A DNA stretch of 64,000 nucleotides, from assembly GCF_022227765.1 (NCBI RefSeq), contig NZ_JAJMLZ010000002.1, forward strand, positions 124,001 through 188,000, written 5' to 3'. This document shows positions 17,867 to 28,745 of the stretch, piece after piece. A model generated the notes under the pieces. That model made no database searches. It had not been told where the DNA came from and saw nothing but the letters and a program-made list of their open reading frames with translations. The position numbers and the translations under genes were made by a program. Positions within the stretch are counted from its first letter, which is position 1. Each line of letters opens with the position of its first letter. Origin of the DNA: Ectothiorhodospira shaposhnikovii. GTDB lineage: Bacteria > Pseudomonadota > Gammaproteobacteria > Ectothiorhodospirales > Ectothiorhodospiraceae.

Positions 17867-18451
17867 GTGCTGAGTCTACTGCGCAACGTGCTGTTCCTGG
17901 CGGCCCTGAGCCTGGTGCTGCTGGTGGCCCTGTTCCTGGGCGCCCGCAGTTGCGGACTGACGCCGGAACAGGCCGAGGAGGCCCGCCTGTTGGTGGAGAT
18001 GAACATCGAGGACGGCGAGGCCTATCGCAGCCGCAACGGCCGGCGGGACGGCGTGGTGACCCTGTCCAGCGGTCTGCAGGTGGAGATGCTGGCCCAAGGT
18101 GACGGACCCGTGCCGACCCTGGAAGACCGGGTGGTGGTGCATTACCGGGGCCTGCACCTAGACGGACGGGTGTTCGACAGTTCCTGGCGCCGGGCGGTGC
18201 CGTCGGTGGTGGCGGTACGGGATACGATCCCGGGCTGGCGGGAGGCCCTGGTGCACATGCCGGCGGGCAGCCGGGCCCGGCTGGTGGTGCCCCACTGGCT
18301 GGCCTACGGCGAGGGACGGGCCGGCGCCGTCATCGGGCCGGGGGAAACCCTGATCTTCGAACTGGAACTGCTGGAGGTGCTGGTTCCCGGCGAACCGGAA
18401 GACCCGCCCCCGGCGGACCCCATGCAGCAGACGGTACCGGGCATCGGCTGA
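17867..18451 (+). CDS. FKBP-type peptidyl-prolyl isomerase
   Basis: A GTG start (VLSLLRNVLF) leads into a hydrophobic N-terminal helix (FLAALSLVLLVALFLGA), then a short helical spacer and an FKBP domain: GDGPVPTLEDRVVVHYRG, DGRVFDSSW, IPGWREALVHMPAGSRARLVVP and LIFELELLEV. These match the order of FkpA/Mip-type FKBPs, though the dimerisation helix is short. It should act on periplasmic proteins while tethered to the inner membrane. The start is uncommon but no ATG alternative preserves the hydrophobic segment. Confidence 0.85.
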   Translation: MLSLLRNVLFLAALSLVLLVALFLGARSCGLTPEQAEEARLLVEMNIEDGEAYRSRNGRRDGVVTLSSGLQVEMLAQGDGPVPTLEDRVVVHYRGLHLDGRVFDSSWRRAVPSVVAVRDTIPGWREALVHMPAGSRARLVVPHWLAYGEGRAGAVIGPGETLIFELELLEVLVPGEPEDPPPADPMQQTVPGIG

Positions 18452-18493
18452 ATCGCGGCCGGCCACCCGGGCTTTTTACGAGGTGCCACGTCC

Positions 18494-19090
18494 ATGCAAG
18501 GCAGCAACGTCATCAGGGCCGAGGGCGCGGGTTCCCCGGCGGTGGGACTCATGGCCGGGATCACCTGGCTGGGGATCTGCGTATTCCTGTTCCTGGACAT
18601 CTCGCCATCCGCCGATGGCGACTGGATCGAGTGGGCGGTGATCGCCGTGTTCGGTCTGGCCGGACTGACCCTGGTGGCCCAGGGCATTCGCCAGTGGCTG
18701 GAGAACCGGCGCTGGGGACAGGTGGTGTTCCGCATGGACCCCTTCCCGGCCCGGCTGGGAGAGAGACTGTCGGGGATGATCCAGTTGCCCCACGGCCTGG
18801 AGGGTGGGCGGGAAGTGATCCTGTCCCTGTCCTGCATCGAGACCCAGGAACGGGAGCAGGACCGCTGGCGCAAGGTACTCTGGAACGAGACCCAACCCGC
18901 CGCCCGTACCGCCGGAGTGGGTCGCAGCAGCCGGCTGGGCGTGGATTTCCCGTTACCCACGGACCAGCCCCCCAGCAGTAGCTCCCGGTTGCCGGAATCG
19001 GTGCGGGTGCGCTGGGAGCTGGGTCTGGAGGTGAAGGGGCGCACCGGCCGGCTGCGACGACGGTTCGTGGTGCCGGTGGAGGCGCGTTAG
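18494..19090 (+). CDS. Two-helix membrane protein of unknown function
   Basis: The 198-residue protein has two membrane helices near its N-terminus (VGLMAGITWLGICVFLFLD and WAVIAVFGLAGLTLVAQGI). A soluble beta-rich domain follows, with FRMDPFPARLGERLSGMIQLP, VILSLSCIET and VRVRWELGLEVKG. The latter resembles the arrestin-like or DUF3592-associated domains found in some membrane proteins, but the match is too weak to name. An ACGAGGTG segment precedes the start. It follows the FKBP gene on the same strand and converges on the GNAT-nitrilase gene. Confidence 0.65.
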   Translation: MQGSNVIRAEGAGSPAVGLMAGITWLGICVFLFLDISPSADGDWIEWAVIAVFGLAGLTLVAQGIRQWLENRRWGQVVFRMDPFPARLGERLSGMIQLPHGLEGGREVILSLSCIETQEREQDRWRKVLWNETQPAARTAGVGRSSRLGVDFPLPTDQPPSSSSRLPESVRVRWELGLEVKGRTGRLRRRFVVPVEAR

Positions 19091-19105
19091 CCCCTCCTCC
19101 TCCGG

Positions 19106-20647
19106 CTATCGCTTCCAGCGCACCTCGTACAGGTCCAGCCGCCGATCCACCAGGTTGCGCACGGCCCCGTGGGTGCGCAGTTCCTTGAGATTGTCCAGAT
19201 CCAGGTCGGCGATCAGGGTCATCTCGGTGTTGGGGGTGGCCTCGGCGGCCACCGCGTCATGGGGGAAGGCGAAGTCCGAGGGCGTGAACACCGCCGCCTG
19301 GGAATACTGCATGTCCATGTTCTCCACCTTCGGCAGGTTGCCCACGCTGCCGGAGATGACCACATAGCACTCGTTCTCGATGGCCCGGGCCTGGGCACAG
19401 CGACGCACCCGCAGGTAGGCGTTCTTGGTGTCGGTCCAGAACGGCACGAACAGGATCTGCAGACCCTGGTCCGCCAGCAGGCGGGGCAACTCGGGGAACT
19501 CCACGTCGTAGCAGATCAGGATGCCGATCTTGCCGAAGTCGGTCTCGAAGATGCGAACCTCGTCCCCCCCCTTCAGGCCCCAGTAGGATCGCTCGTCCGG
19601 GGTGATGTGCAGCTTGTACTGCTTGTCCCAGCTACCGTCCCGGCGGCACAGGTAGGAGACGTTGCGCAGTTCCCGACCATCGTACTCGGGCATGCTGCCG
19701 GCGATGATGTTGATGTTGTAGGCCAGGGCCAGGTTGACCATCTCCTGGCGCAGGGTGTCGGTGTAGTCGGCCAGATGACGCACCGCCTCGGCGGTGTTGT
19801 CCTGGTTGAACTGGCCCATCAGCGGACCATTGAAGAATTCCGGAAACAGCACCACGTCGGCCTGATAGCCGGACACCGCGTCGACGAAATATTCCACCTG
19901 CTGCAGCAGTTCGTCGAGGGATTTCAGCGGCCGCATCTGCCACTGCACCGCCCCCACCCGCACCACCTGCTTGGTGGCGCCGATGAGGGTTTCCTTCTCC
20001 TCGTAGTAGATGTTGATCCACTCCAGCAGGGTGGCGTAGGCGTGGGATTCCTTGTCGTCGGGCAGGTAGTCGTTGATGATCCTGCGCACATGGAAGTCGT
20101 TGGACAGCTGGAAGGTGAGCACCGGGTCGGTGACCTCATGGGACTTCACCAGTTCCACATACTGCTGGGGGCTCATCTCCTCCCGGTAACGGGCATAGCC
20201 GGGGATGCGGCCGCCGGCGACGATAGCCCGCAGGTTGAGCTTTTCGCACAGTTCCTTGCGGGCGTCGTAGAGACGGCGCCCCAGGCGCATGCCCCGGTAT
20301 TCCGGGTCCACGAACACGTCCACGCCGTAGAGGGTGTCGCCGTCCGGGTCATGGGTGGTGAGAAAGCCCTTGCCGGTGATCTCCCAGTATTTGTGACGGT
20401 CGCCCCAGCGCCGGTAGTCCACGATCAGGCTGATGGCCGCCGCCACCACCCGGCCATTGTCCTCGATGCAGATCTGGCCTTCGGGAAAGCGCTGGATCTG
20501 GGATTCGAACTGCTCCCGACTCCAGGCGCCGTCCAGATTGGGATAGACGGCCTCCATGATGTGATGGATGTCGTCGTAATCGGCCAGACGGGTGTTGCGC
20601 AAAAGCAGGCGATGCGAGTCGTATTCCGTGTCGCGGGACTCAGGCAT
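19106..20647 (-). CDS. GNAT acetyltransferase-nitrilase fusion
   Basis: The N-terminal 200 residues form a GNAT domain with the acetyl-CoA loop block VDVFVDPEYRGMRLGRRLYDARKEL split by its usual beta bulge. Residues about 230-510 are a carbon-nitrogen hydrolase with Glu in LFPEFFNG, Lys in YKLHITPDE and Cys in ILICYDVEFPE, the complete catalytic triad. Such fusions are common in proteobacteria and annotated as bifunctional N-acetyltransferase/amidohydrolases; the substrate is not known. It starts 35 bp after the metH stop on the same strand and may be its operon partner. Confidence 0.88.
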   Translation of the reverse strand: MPESRDTEYDSHRLLLRNTRLADYDDIHHIMEAVYPNLDGAWSREQFESQIQRFPEGQICIEDNGRVVAAAISLIVDYRRWGDRHKYWEITGKGFLTTHDPDGDTLYGVDVFVDPEYRGMRLGRRLYDARKELCEKLNLRAIVAGGRIPGYARYREEMSPQQYVELVKSHEVTDPVLTFQLSNDFHVRRIINDYLPDDKESHAYATLLEWINIYYEEKETLIGATKQVVRVGAVQWQMRPLKSLDELLQQVEYFVDAVSGYQADVVLFPEFFNGPLMGQFNQDNTAEAVRHLADYTDTLRQEMVNLALAYNINIIAGSMPEYDGRELRNVSYLCRRDGSWDKQYKLHITPDERSYWGLKGGDEVRIFETDFGKIGILICYDVEFPELPRLLADQGLQILFVPFWTDTKNAYLRVRRCAQARAIENECYVVISGSVGNLPKVENMDMQYSQAAVFTPSDFAFPHDAVAAEATPNTEMTLIADLDLDNLKELRTHGAVRNLVDRRLDLYEVRWKR

Positions 20648-20682
20648 GGGAACTCCGATGGATGTGGCGGTGTGGATACGGT

Positions 20683-24444
<3,762 letters not shown>

Positions 24445-24516
24445 GAACATCTATCCGGTTGCGTCAAAGTTTTCCAGCATAACATGCTTGCCGGAACCAT
24501 TCGTAGGCGCCCGCAA

Positions 24517-24530
24517 CTGATCCAGGTCAG
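24517..24530 (+). promoter_or_regulatory. FNR/DNR-like operator
   Basis: CTGATCCAGGTCAG resembles the FNR/ANR/DNR box (TTGAT-N4-ATCAA) with three mismatches, and its outer CTGA/TCAG arms are symmetric. Its centre is about 41.5 bp upstream of A24565, the first base of a stable hairpin RNA. That is the classic class II activation distance. A weak -10 (TAGCCT, 24553-24558) keeps the three most conserved positions. The site could instead serve the divergent metH promoter. Confidence 0.45.
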
Positions 24531-24564
24531 AGATTTACGGCTGACTCTGAACTAGCCTCGAAGC

Positions 24565-24673
24565 ATGGTTGAAGGATGTTTACCGGGTCTCCTGGTCCTT
24601 GACCATCCGCCCGTTTGATTGGCGGGTTTCCATCCTCACACGGTTTCGGGCCGCCCCTGGCGGCCCTTTTTTT
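24565..24673 (+). ncRNA. Candidate oxygen-responsive small RNA with intrinsic terminator
   Basis: No protein gene fits here, yet the sequence reads as a complete small RNA. AUGGUU-g-AAGG pairs with CCUUGACCAU (24597-24606), and inside it ACCGGG-UCU-CCUGGU (24582-24596) forms a capped stem. CCGCC and GGCGG make a second hairpin (about 24607-24625). A CU-rich unpaired stretch (UUUCCAUCCUCAC) follows, then the terminator GGGCCGCC-CCT-GGCGGCCC plus seven U. The FNR-like box upstream suggests induction at low oxygen. It lies between the divergent metH and bpt genes. The assignment rests on structure and geometry only. Confidence 0.5.
24648..24673 (+). terminator. Strong Rho-independent terminator
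   Basis: GGGCCGCC pairs perfectly with GGCGGCCC across a 3-base CCT loop, followed by seven T residues. No protein-coding gene on this strand ends upstream (the next one upstream on this strand ends at 19090), so it most likely ends a noncoding transcript rather than an mRNA. It sits 35 bp before the bpt start. Confidence 0.85.
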
Positions 24674-24708
24674 ACCTTCTCACTGGCCAAAGGATCCGGA
24701 CTCACACC

Positions 24709-25419
24709 GTGTCCCGACATGAATCCCTGATCTTCTACGCCACGGCGCCGGATACCTGTCCTTATCTGGAAAACAGGAAGATGGTGAGCCTGTTTGCCGA
24801 TCCGGGCGGACCGATGAGCGTGGCCGTCTACGGGGAACTGCTTCAGCACGGATTTCGTCGCAGTGGCAGTCATGTGTATCGGCATCAGTGCCCACAGTGT
24901 CGGGCCTGTGTGCCCTACCGGATACCGGTGGCGAAATTCACGCCGGATCGCGGTCAGCGCCGGGTGCTCAAGCGTAATGCCGGGCTGTCGGTCACGATCC
25001 GGGAAGTGGGTTTTGATCCGGCCCATTACCGCCTGTACACGGCCTACGTGAACCACCGCCACCGGGGCGGCGGCATGGACAACCCCACGCCGGAAAGCTA
25101 CCTGGGATTCGTGACCAGTCGCTGGTGCCGCACCTGGCTGGTGGAGTTCAGGGAAGAGGATTCGCTGCTGGGTGTTGCGGTGGTCGACCGGCTGCCGGAT
25201 GCCCTGTCGGCGGTATACACCTTCTTTGACCCGGCGGCCCAGGCACACAGCCTGGGTACCCTGGCGATCCTGTGGCAGATCCGGCAGGCGCGGGAGGAAG
25301 GCCTGACCCATGTCTATCTGGGCTACTGGAATGCCCAAAGCCCCAAGATGGCCTACAAGAACCGCTTCCAGCCGGGGGAAGGACTGATCAACGGCATCTG
25401 GACACCCGTCACCACCTGA
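24709..25419 (+). CDS. bpt: Aspartate/glutamate leucyltransferase
   Basis: The 236-residue protein has the Bpt hallmarks: CPYLENRKMVSLFADP near the start, YRHQCPQCRACVPYRIPV (paired cysteines), and the C-terminal GNAT-like blocks TFFDP and LGTLAILWQIRQAREEGL with YLGYWNAQSPKMAYKNRFQP. It transfers Leu to proteins with N-terminal Asp or Glu, an N-degron step leading to ClpS/ClpAP. The start is taken as GTG (VSRHESLIFY) because it lies after the terminator and gives the usual family length; upstream ATG codons would read through the terminator hairpin. Confidence 0.88.
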   Translation: MSRHESLIFYATAPDTCPYLENRKMVSLFADPGGPMSVAVYGELLQHGFRRSGSHVYRHQCPQCRACVPYRIPVAKFTPDRGQRRVLKRNAGLSVTIREVGFDPAHYRLYTAYVNHRHRGGGMDNPTPESYLGFVTSRWCRTWLVEFREEDSLLGVAVVDRLPDALSAVYTFFDPAAQAHSLGTLAILWQIRQAREEGLTHVYLGYWNAQSPKMAYKNRFQPGEGLINGIWTPVTT

Positions 25420-25471
25420 AGGCGCCCCGAACCACGCATCCCGGCAAACATCGGTTGTCGGCCCGGCTTTC

Positions 25472-26236
25472 TTACGGGTTGAGCAGCGTCAGGGCCTCGG
25501 CATGCAGCTCCGGGGTGGCCGCCGCCAGCACGCTGGTGGTTTCCAGAGTCAGGGGGCCGCCCTGAAGATCGGTGAAGATTCCACCCGCTTCACGCACAAT
25601 CACCGCCAGTGCCGCAATATCCAGGATGTTGACGTCCGATTCCACCACCAGATCGATGCGCCCGGAGGCCAGCAGGTGGTAGTGGTAGAAATCCCCGTAA
25701 CCCCGGGTCCGGTTGACCCGCTGGACGATGCGCGCCAGGCCCTGCCAGCCGGGACCACCGGCCAGGGTCTTGACATTGCCGATGGACAGGGTGGCCGCCT
25801 CCAGGGTGCGAATATCGCTCACCCGGATGGCCTCCCCGGCCAGGAAGGCGCCGCCGCCCGTTTCCGCATAGGCCATCTCCTCGAACTCGGGGGCATTGGA
25901 GACGCCGGCCACCAGTTCGCCGTCACGGCGCAGGGCGATCTGGGTGGAGAAGAAGGGATAGCGACGCACGAAGCTCTTGGTGCCGTCGATGGGGTCGATG
26001 AGCCACAGACAATCCGAATCCATGCGCTCCTGCCCGGTTTCCTCGCCATAGATGCCATGATCGGGAAAGGCGGCGGTGATGATGGACTTAATGGCCTTTT
26101 CCGATTCCAGATCGGCCACCGTCACCGGCGTCTGGTCCGGCTTGATTTCCACCGCCACATCCTGGCGATAGTAGCGCTGGATCACGTCCTGGGCACTCAG
26201 GGCGGCGTCGATGGCGGTCTTCAGGAATGGGGTCAT
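25472..26236 (-). CDS. Inositol-monophosphatase-family phosphatase, HisN-like
   Basis: The 254-residue protein has the two metal-binding motifs of the family: GEETG, and WLIDPIDGTKSF (DxDGT-type), with the third Asp in VESDVNILDIAAL. KSFVRRYPFFSTQIAL follows, which is closest to the histidinol-phosphatase (HisN) subgroup, although 3',5'-bisphosphate nucleotidase remains possible. No his gene is adjacent. The start MTPFLKTAID has a GGGAGC ribosome-binding site. It lies 60 bp downstream of the CobC-like gene on the same strand. Confidence 0.82.
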   Translation of the reverse strand: MTPFLKTAIDAALSAQDVIQRYYRQDVAVEIKPDQTPVTVADLESEKAIKSIITAAFPDHGIYGEETGQERMDSDCLWLIDPIDGTKSFVRRYPFFSTQIALRRDGELVAGVSNAPEFEEMAYAETGGGAFLAGEAIRVSDIRTLEAATLSIGNVKTLAGGPGWQGLARIVQRVNRTRGYGDFYHYHLLASGRIDLVVESDVNILDIAALAVIVREAGGIFTDLQGGPLTLETTSVLAAATPELHAEALTLLNP

Positions 26237-26295
26237 GGCAGCTCCCGGCAGCGATGGAAAGGGCGCAAGGTTAGCATGAGCCGCGGGGGCTGCGA

Positions 26296-26910
26296 TCAAG
26301 CGGAGTCGGCCAGATGCCGGCGATTGACGAATTCCAGCATCATGCCCCGGTCATCCCGCCGCAGGCGCGTCACACCCGCGTAGGGAATCTTGATGCGGTA
26401 CATGGCCTCGGTGGGCACCTCCAACGCGGCACAGACGGCCGCCCGGATCACCCCCGCGTGGGTCACCACCAGCAGGTGCTCCCCCTCATGCCGGCGGATC
26501 AGGTCATCCAGCGCCCCATCGACCCGTCGGCGAAAGTCTTCCAGTGGCTCGGCGCCCCGGGGGCGGGCCCGCATGGGATCACGGAAGAAGGCGAGGAACG
26601 CCTCCGGGCTGTTTTGCCGAAGCTCCGTCGGGGTACGCCCCTCCCAGCTGCCGAACCCCACTTCCCGCAGATCCGGTACCTGGGTGAGTGGCAGATTCAG
26701 GGCACGGGACAGCGGCGCCGCGAAATCCAGGCAGCGACGCATGGGGGAACTGATGATCCGGCTCCAGGGACCCGAGGTCGGGGCGCGACCGCCCACGGCC
26801 CGCCACATCTGCTCCAGGCCCTGCTCGCTCAGGGGGTCATCCACGCCGCTGCCCCGGTAGCGTTCGCCGCCGGCCGGTTCACCATGGCGCAGAAGGTCGA
26901 TACATGTCAT
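26296..26910 (-). CDS. Histidine phosphatase (CobC-like)
   Basis: The 204-residue protein has the histidine-phosphatase signature LLRHGEPAGG, the second catalytic block ISSPMRRCLDFA, acidic REVGFGSWEGR and the second histidine in LLVVTHAGVIRA. These match alpha-ribazole-5'-phosphate phosphatase (CobC) and general phosphoglycerate-mutase-like phosphatases. The only other B12-linked gene near is metH, and ampE shares distant kinship with CbiB/CobD, so a cobalamin role is possible but unproven. It lies 68 bp downstream of ampE. Confidence 0.8.
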   Translation of the reverse strand: MTCIDLLRHGEPAGGERYRGSGVDDPLSEQGLEQMWRAVGGRAPTSGPWSRIISSPMRRCLDFAAPLSRALNLPLTQVPDLREVGFGSWEGRTPTELRQNSPEAFLAFFRDPMRARPRGAEPLEDFRRRVDGALDDLIRRHEGEHLLVVTHAGVIRAAVCAALEVPTEAMYRIKIPYAGVTRLRRDDRGMMLEFVNRRHLADSA

Positions 26911-26978
26911 GGGGGAAAATCCTGCTCAAGCCCTGCCGGGCCATGGGGCACCGGCAGGGCCATCGAAACGACGAGGCG

Positions 26979-27854
26979 CTAGCCGCTCACCCCGACGATG
27001 GTGAGCAGCGCCAGAATGGCCACGAAGGCGATCACGCTGCGAAATACCAGACTGGAAGCACGCTCCACCGCGGAACGGGCCTCCAGGGGCGCCTTGAGTT
27101 CTTCCTCGGTGAGCTGGATGGCCTCGCAACCGGCATCCCGCAACAGGGCCTCGTTCTCGGCCGCCATGTTGCCCCAGCTGCCCAGAATGCCGGCACGCAG
27201 CACGGGGAAGGCCCGGTCGAAGCTGCCGGTCAGGGCGTAGAACAGGGCCACCAGACGGGCGGGAATCCAGTCCAGCAATCCCTGCAGCTGGGTGGCGGTC
27301 TGCTGGAAGCCGTCCGGCTCCGCCCCCCGGGGTGCGCGCATCAGGTTGGCCAGACGATACAGCAGGGCACCCACGGGCCCCAGCACCACAAACCAGAACA
27401 GCACGGCAAAGAGACTGCCGTTGCTGCCGGTGAGCATTGTCTGCAGGACGGCCCGGGCGCGCTCGGCGGCATCATCCGGGACCTGATCTCCCAGCAGGTT
27501 GCGGGCATGCTTCATCTCCCGCTCCTCGTCCTTCATGGCACCGGCCTCCAGGAAGGCGTCCACTTCCTTGCCCAGGTTGCGGGGCCCGATGCTCAGCAGC
27601 AGCACGGCCAGGGCGATGAGCACGCCCACCAGGCCACCCAGGATCCCGCCGACAAGTTGCATGAGAATGACCAGCACCACCAGCGGGATGGCCACGGTGA
27701 TGACCAGTGTCGGCGTGGCGCCAAGACCGAACCCTTCGCAACGTCCTCGTACCAGGCTGGTATATCGATCCAGCCAGGAGAAGTGTCTCAGGTTTTCGAC
27801 GGCATTCGTGAAGCGTTCCACAAATAGTGTGACAAGTATGATGAACAGTGACAT
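26979..27854 (-). CDS. ampE: AmpE-family inner-membrane protein
   Basis: The 291-residue protein has membrane helices near residues 1-12, 50-88 (GATPTLVITVAIPLVVLVILM and LGGLVGVLIALAVLLLSIGP), 145-170 and at the C-terminus (VFRSVIAFVAILALLTIVG). It also has the family blocks RNLGKEVDAFLEAG and LLDWIPARLVALFYALTG. AmpE proteins belong to the CobD/CbiB-like family and are encoded after ampD, with a role in beta-lactamase regulation or muropeptide sensing. The order ampD then ampE is kept here, though a repeat element lies between them. Confidence 0.88.
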   Translation of the reverse strand: MSLFIILVTLFVERFTNAVENLRHFSWLDRYTSLVRGRCEGFGLGATPTLVITVAIPLVVLVILMQLVGGILGGLVGVLIALAVLLLSIGPRNLGKEVDAFLEAGAMKDEEREMKHARNLLGDQVPDDAAERARAVLQTMLTGSNGSLFAVLFWFVVLGPVGALLYRLANLMRAPRGAEPDGFQQTATQLQGLLDWIPARLVALFYALTGSFDRAFPVLRAGILGSWGNMAAENEALLRDAGCEAIQLTEEELKAPLEARSAVERASSLVFRSVIAFVAILALLTIVGVSG

Positions 27855-28033
27855 GACGGGCTTCCCGGGTTTGAAAAGGTGACTAAAGTTTCGTTGCTCA
27901 AAATCCTGCTTGCAAGTTTCGGCGCTACCGGATTCACTACGAAATCACATGATTTTCTCCAAGCAAAAAACTTGGATTTACTTTTAAAAAGTCCTGAATG
28001 CGCCCATCTGTTGTCGCACCCGGCAAATGCCCT
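27855..28033. other. Noncoding stretch between ampE and the repeat
   Basis: No coding region was found. The sequence is more AT-rich than its neighbours and contains the hairpin CCAAG-CAAAAAA-CTTGG near 27,959-27,975. It probably includes the ampE leader. Nothing else was recognised. Confidence 0.5.
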
Positions 28034-28034
28034 C

Positions 28035-28097
28035 ACTCCCGCGAAAACGGGAGTCCAGAACATCCAGTCCGCGATGGATTCCCGCTTGCGCGGGAAT
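28035..28097. repeat. Paired-hairpin dispersed repeat
   Basis: Two hairpins face each other. The first is ACTCCCG with CGGGAGT (28035-28054). The second is ATTCCCGC-TTGC-GCGGGAAT (28078-28097). CCAGAACATCCAGTCCGCG lies between them. The ATTCCCGC...GCGGGAAT unit is a type seen in many proteobacterial genomes (compare the Neisseria dRS3 element). As a pair it forms a BIME-like module. It sits between ampD and ampE and may change mRNA stability or transcription in this operon. Confidence 0.7.
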
Positions 28098-28127
28098 GAC
28101 GCATTCAGAACTTCCCATGTCCGGAGA

Positions 28128-28676
28128 TCAGGCATCCGACAATACTTGCAACCTGGACCATTCAAAACAAGGTCCTGGATCAGTCTTTCGGCCCGGAGCG
28201 ATATCGGAATGCCCCACCACCGGGGCATCGGCCAGGCCGGTATAGGTCTTTTTCAGGACGGTGATGAGTCGGGCCAGCCGCTCATACTGGGCACCGGTAA
28301 AGGGATGAACATCACTGCCTTCCAGTTCGATGCCGATGGAAAAGTCATTGCAGCGTTCCCGCCCCTGAAAGCAGGACACCCCCGCATGCCAGGCCCGCTG
28401 GAGAAAAGGGACATACTGCACCATTTCACCATCGCGCCGGATCAGGACATGGGCGGAGACCCTGAGCCCCTGGATCTGGGCGAAGAAGGGATGCCCCTCC
28501 GGCGGCAGGGCATTGGTGAACAGCCGGTCGATCCAGGGTCCTCCGAACTCCCCCGGCGGCAGGCTGATGGCGTGGATGACGATGAGTTCCGGCGTCATCC
28601 CCGGCGGACGCGCATCCTGATTGGGGGAAGGCACCCGTGTTGCGATGTCCAACCAGCCGGTGGTGTCGATGTCCAT
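28128..28676 (-). CDS. ampD: 1,6-anhydro-N-acetylmuramyl-L-alanine amidase AmpD
   Basis: The 182-residue protein has the AmpD core: PELIVIHAISLPPGEFG with the first zinc His, RAWHAGVSCFQGRERCNDFSIGIELEG with the second, and VVGHSDIAPGRKTDPGPCFEW with the third ligand. Length matches cytosolic AmpD (about 183). It cleaves the stem peptide from recycled anhydromuropeptides and so controls AmpC induction through AmpR in many species. The start MDIDTTGWLDI is at 28676. A longer in-frame extension through the rep gene is an artefact. Confidence 0.93.
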   Translation of the reverse strand: MDIDTTGWLDIATRVPSPNQDARPPGMTPELIVIHAISLPPGEFGGPWIDRLFTNALPPEGHPFFAQIQGLRVSAHVLIRRDGEMVQYVPFLQRAWHAGVSCFQGRERCNDFSIGIELEGSDVHPFTGAQYERLARLITVLKKTYTGLADAPVVGHSDIAPGRKTDPGPCFEWSRLQVLSDA

Positions 28677-28745
28677 AAAAGCCCTGAAAGCCTTGAAGTC
28701 CTGATAATTTGATAAAATGCCGCCCCGCCCCACACCCCCGTCGCC

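Noticed and set aside
24451-24516. A cobalamin or SAM riboswitch in the metH leader
   Set aside because: The leader is short and no B12-box-like or SAM-type core was found. The structured RNA next to it is on the opposite strand.
27788-28228. A small open frame across the repeat between ampE and ampD
   Set aside because: Its peptide is largely a translation of the dispersed hairpin repeat and it overlaps both ends of real genes.
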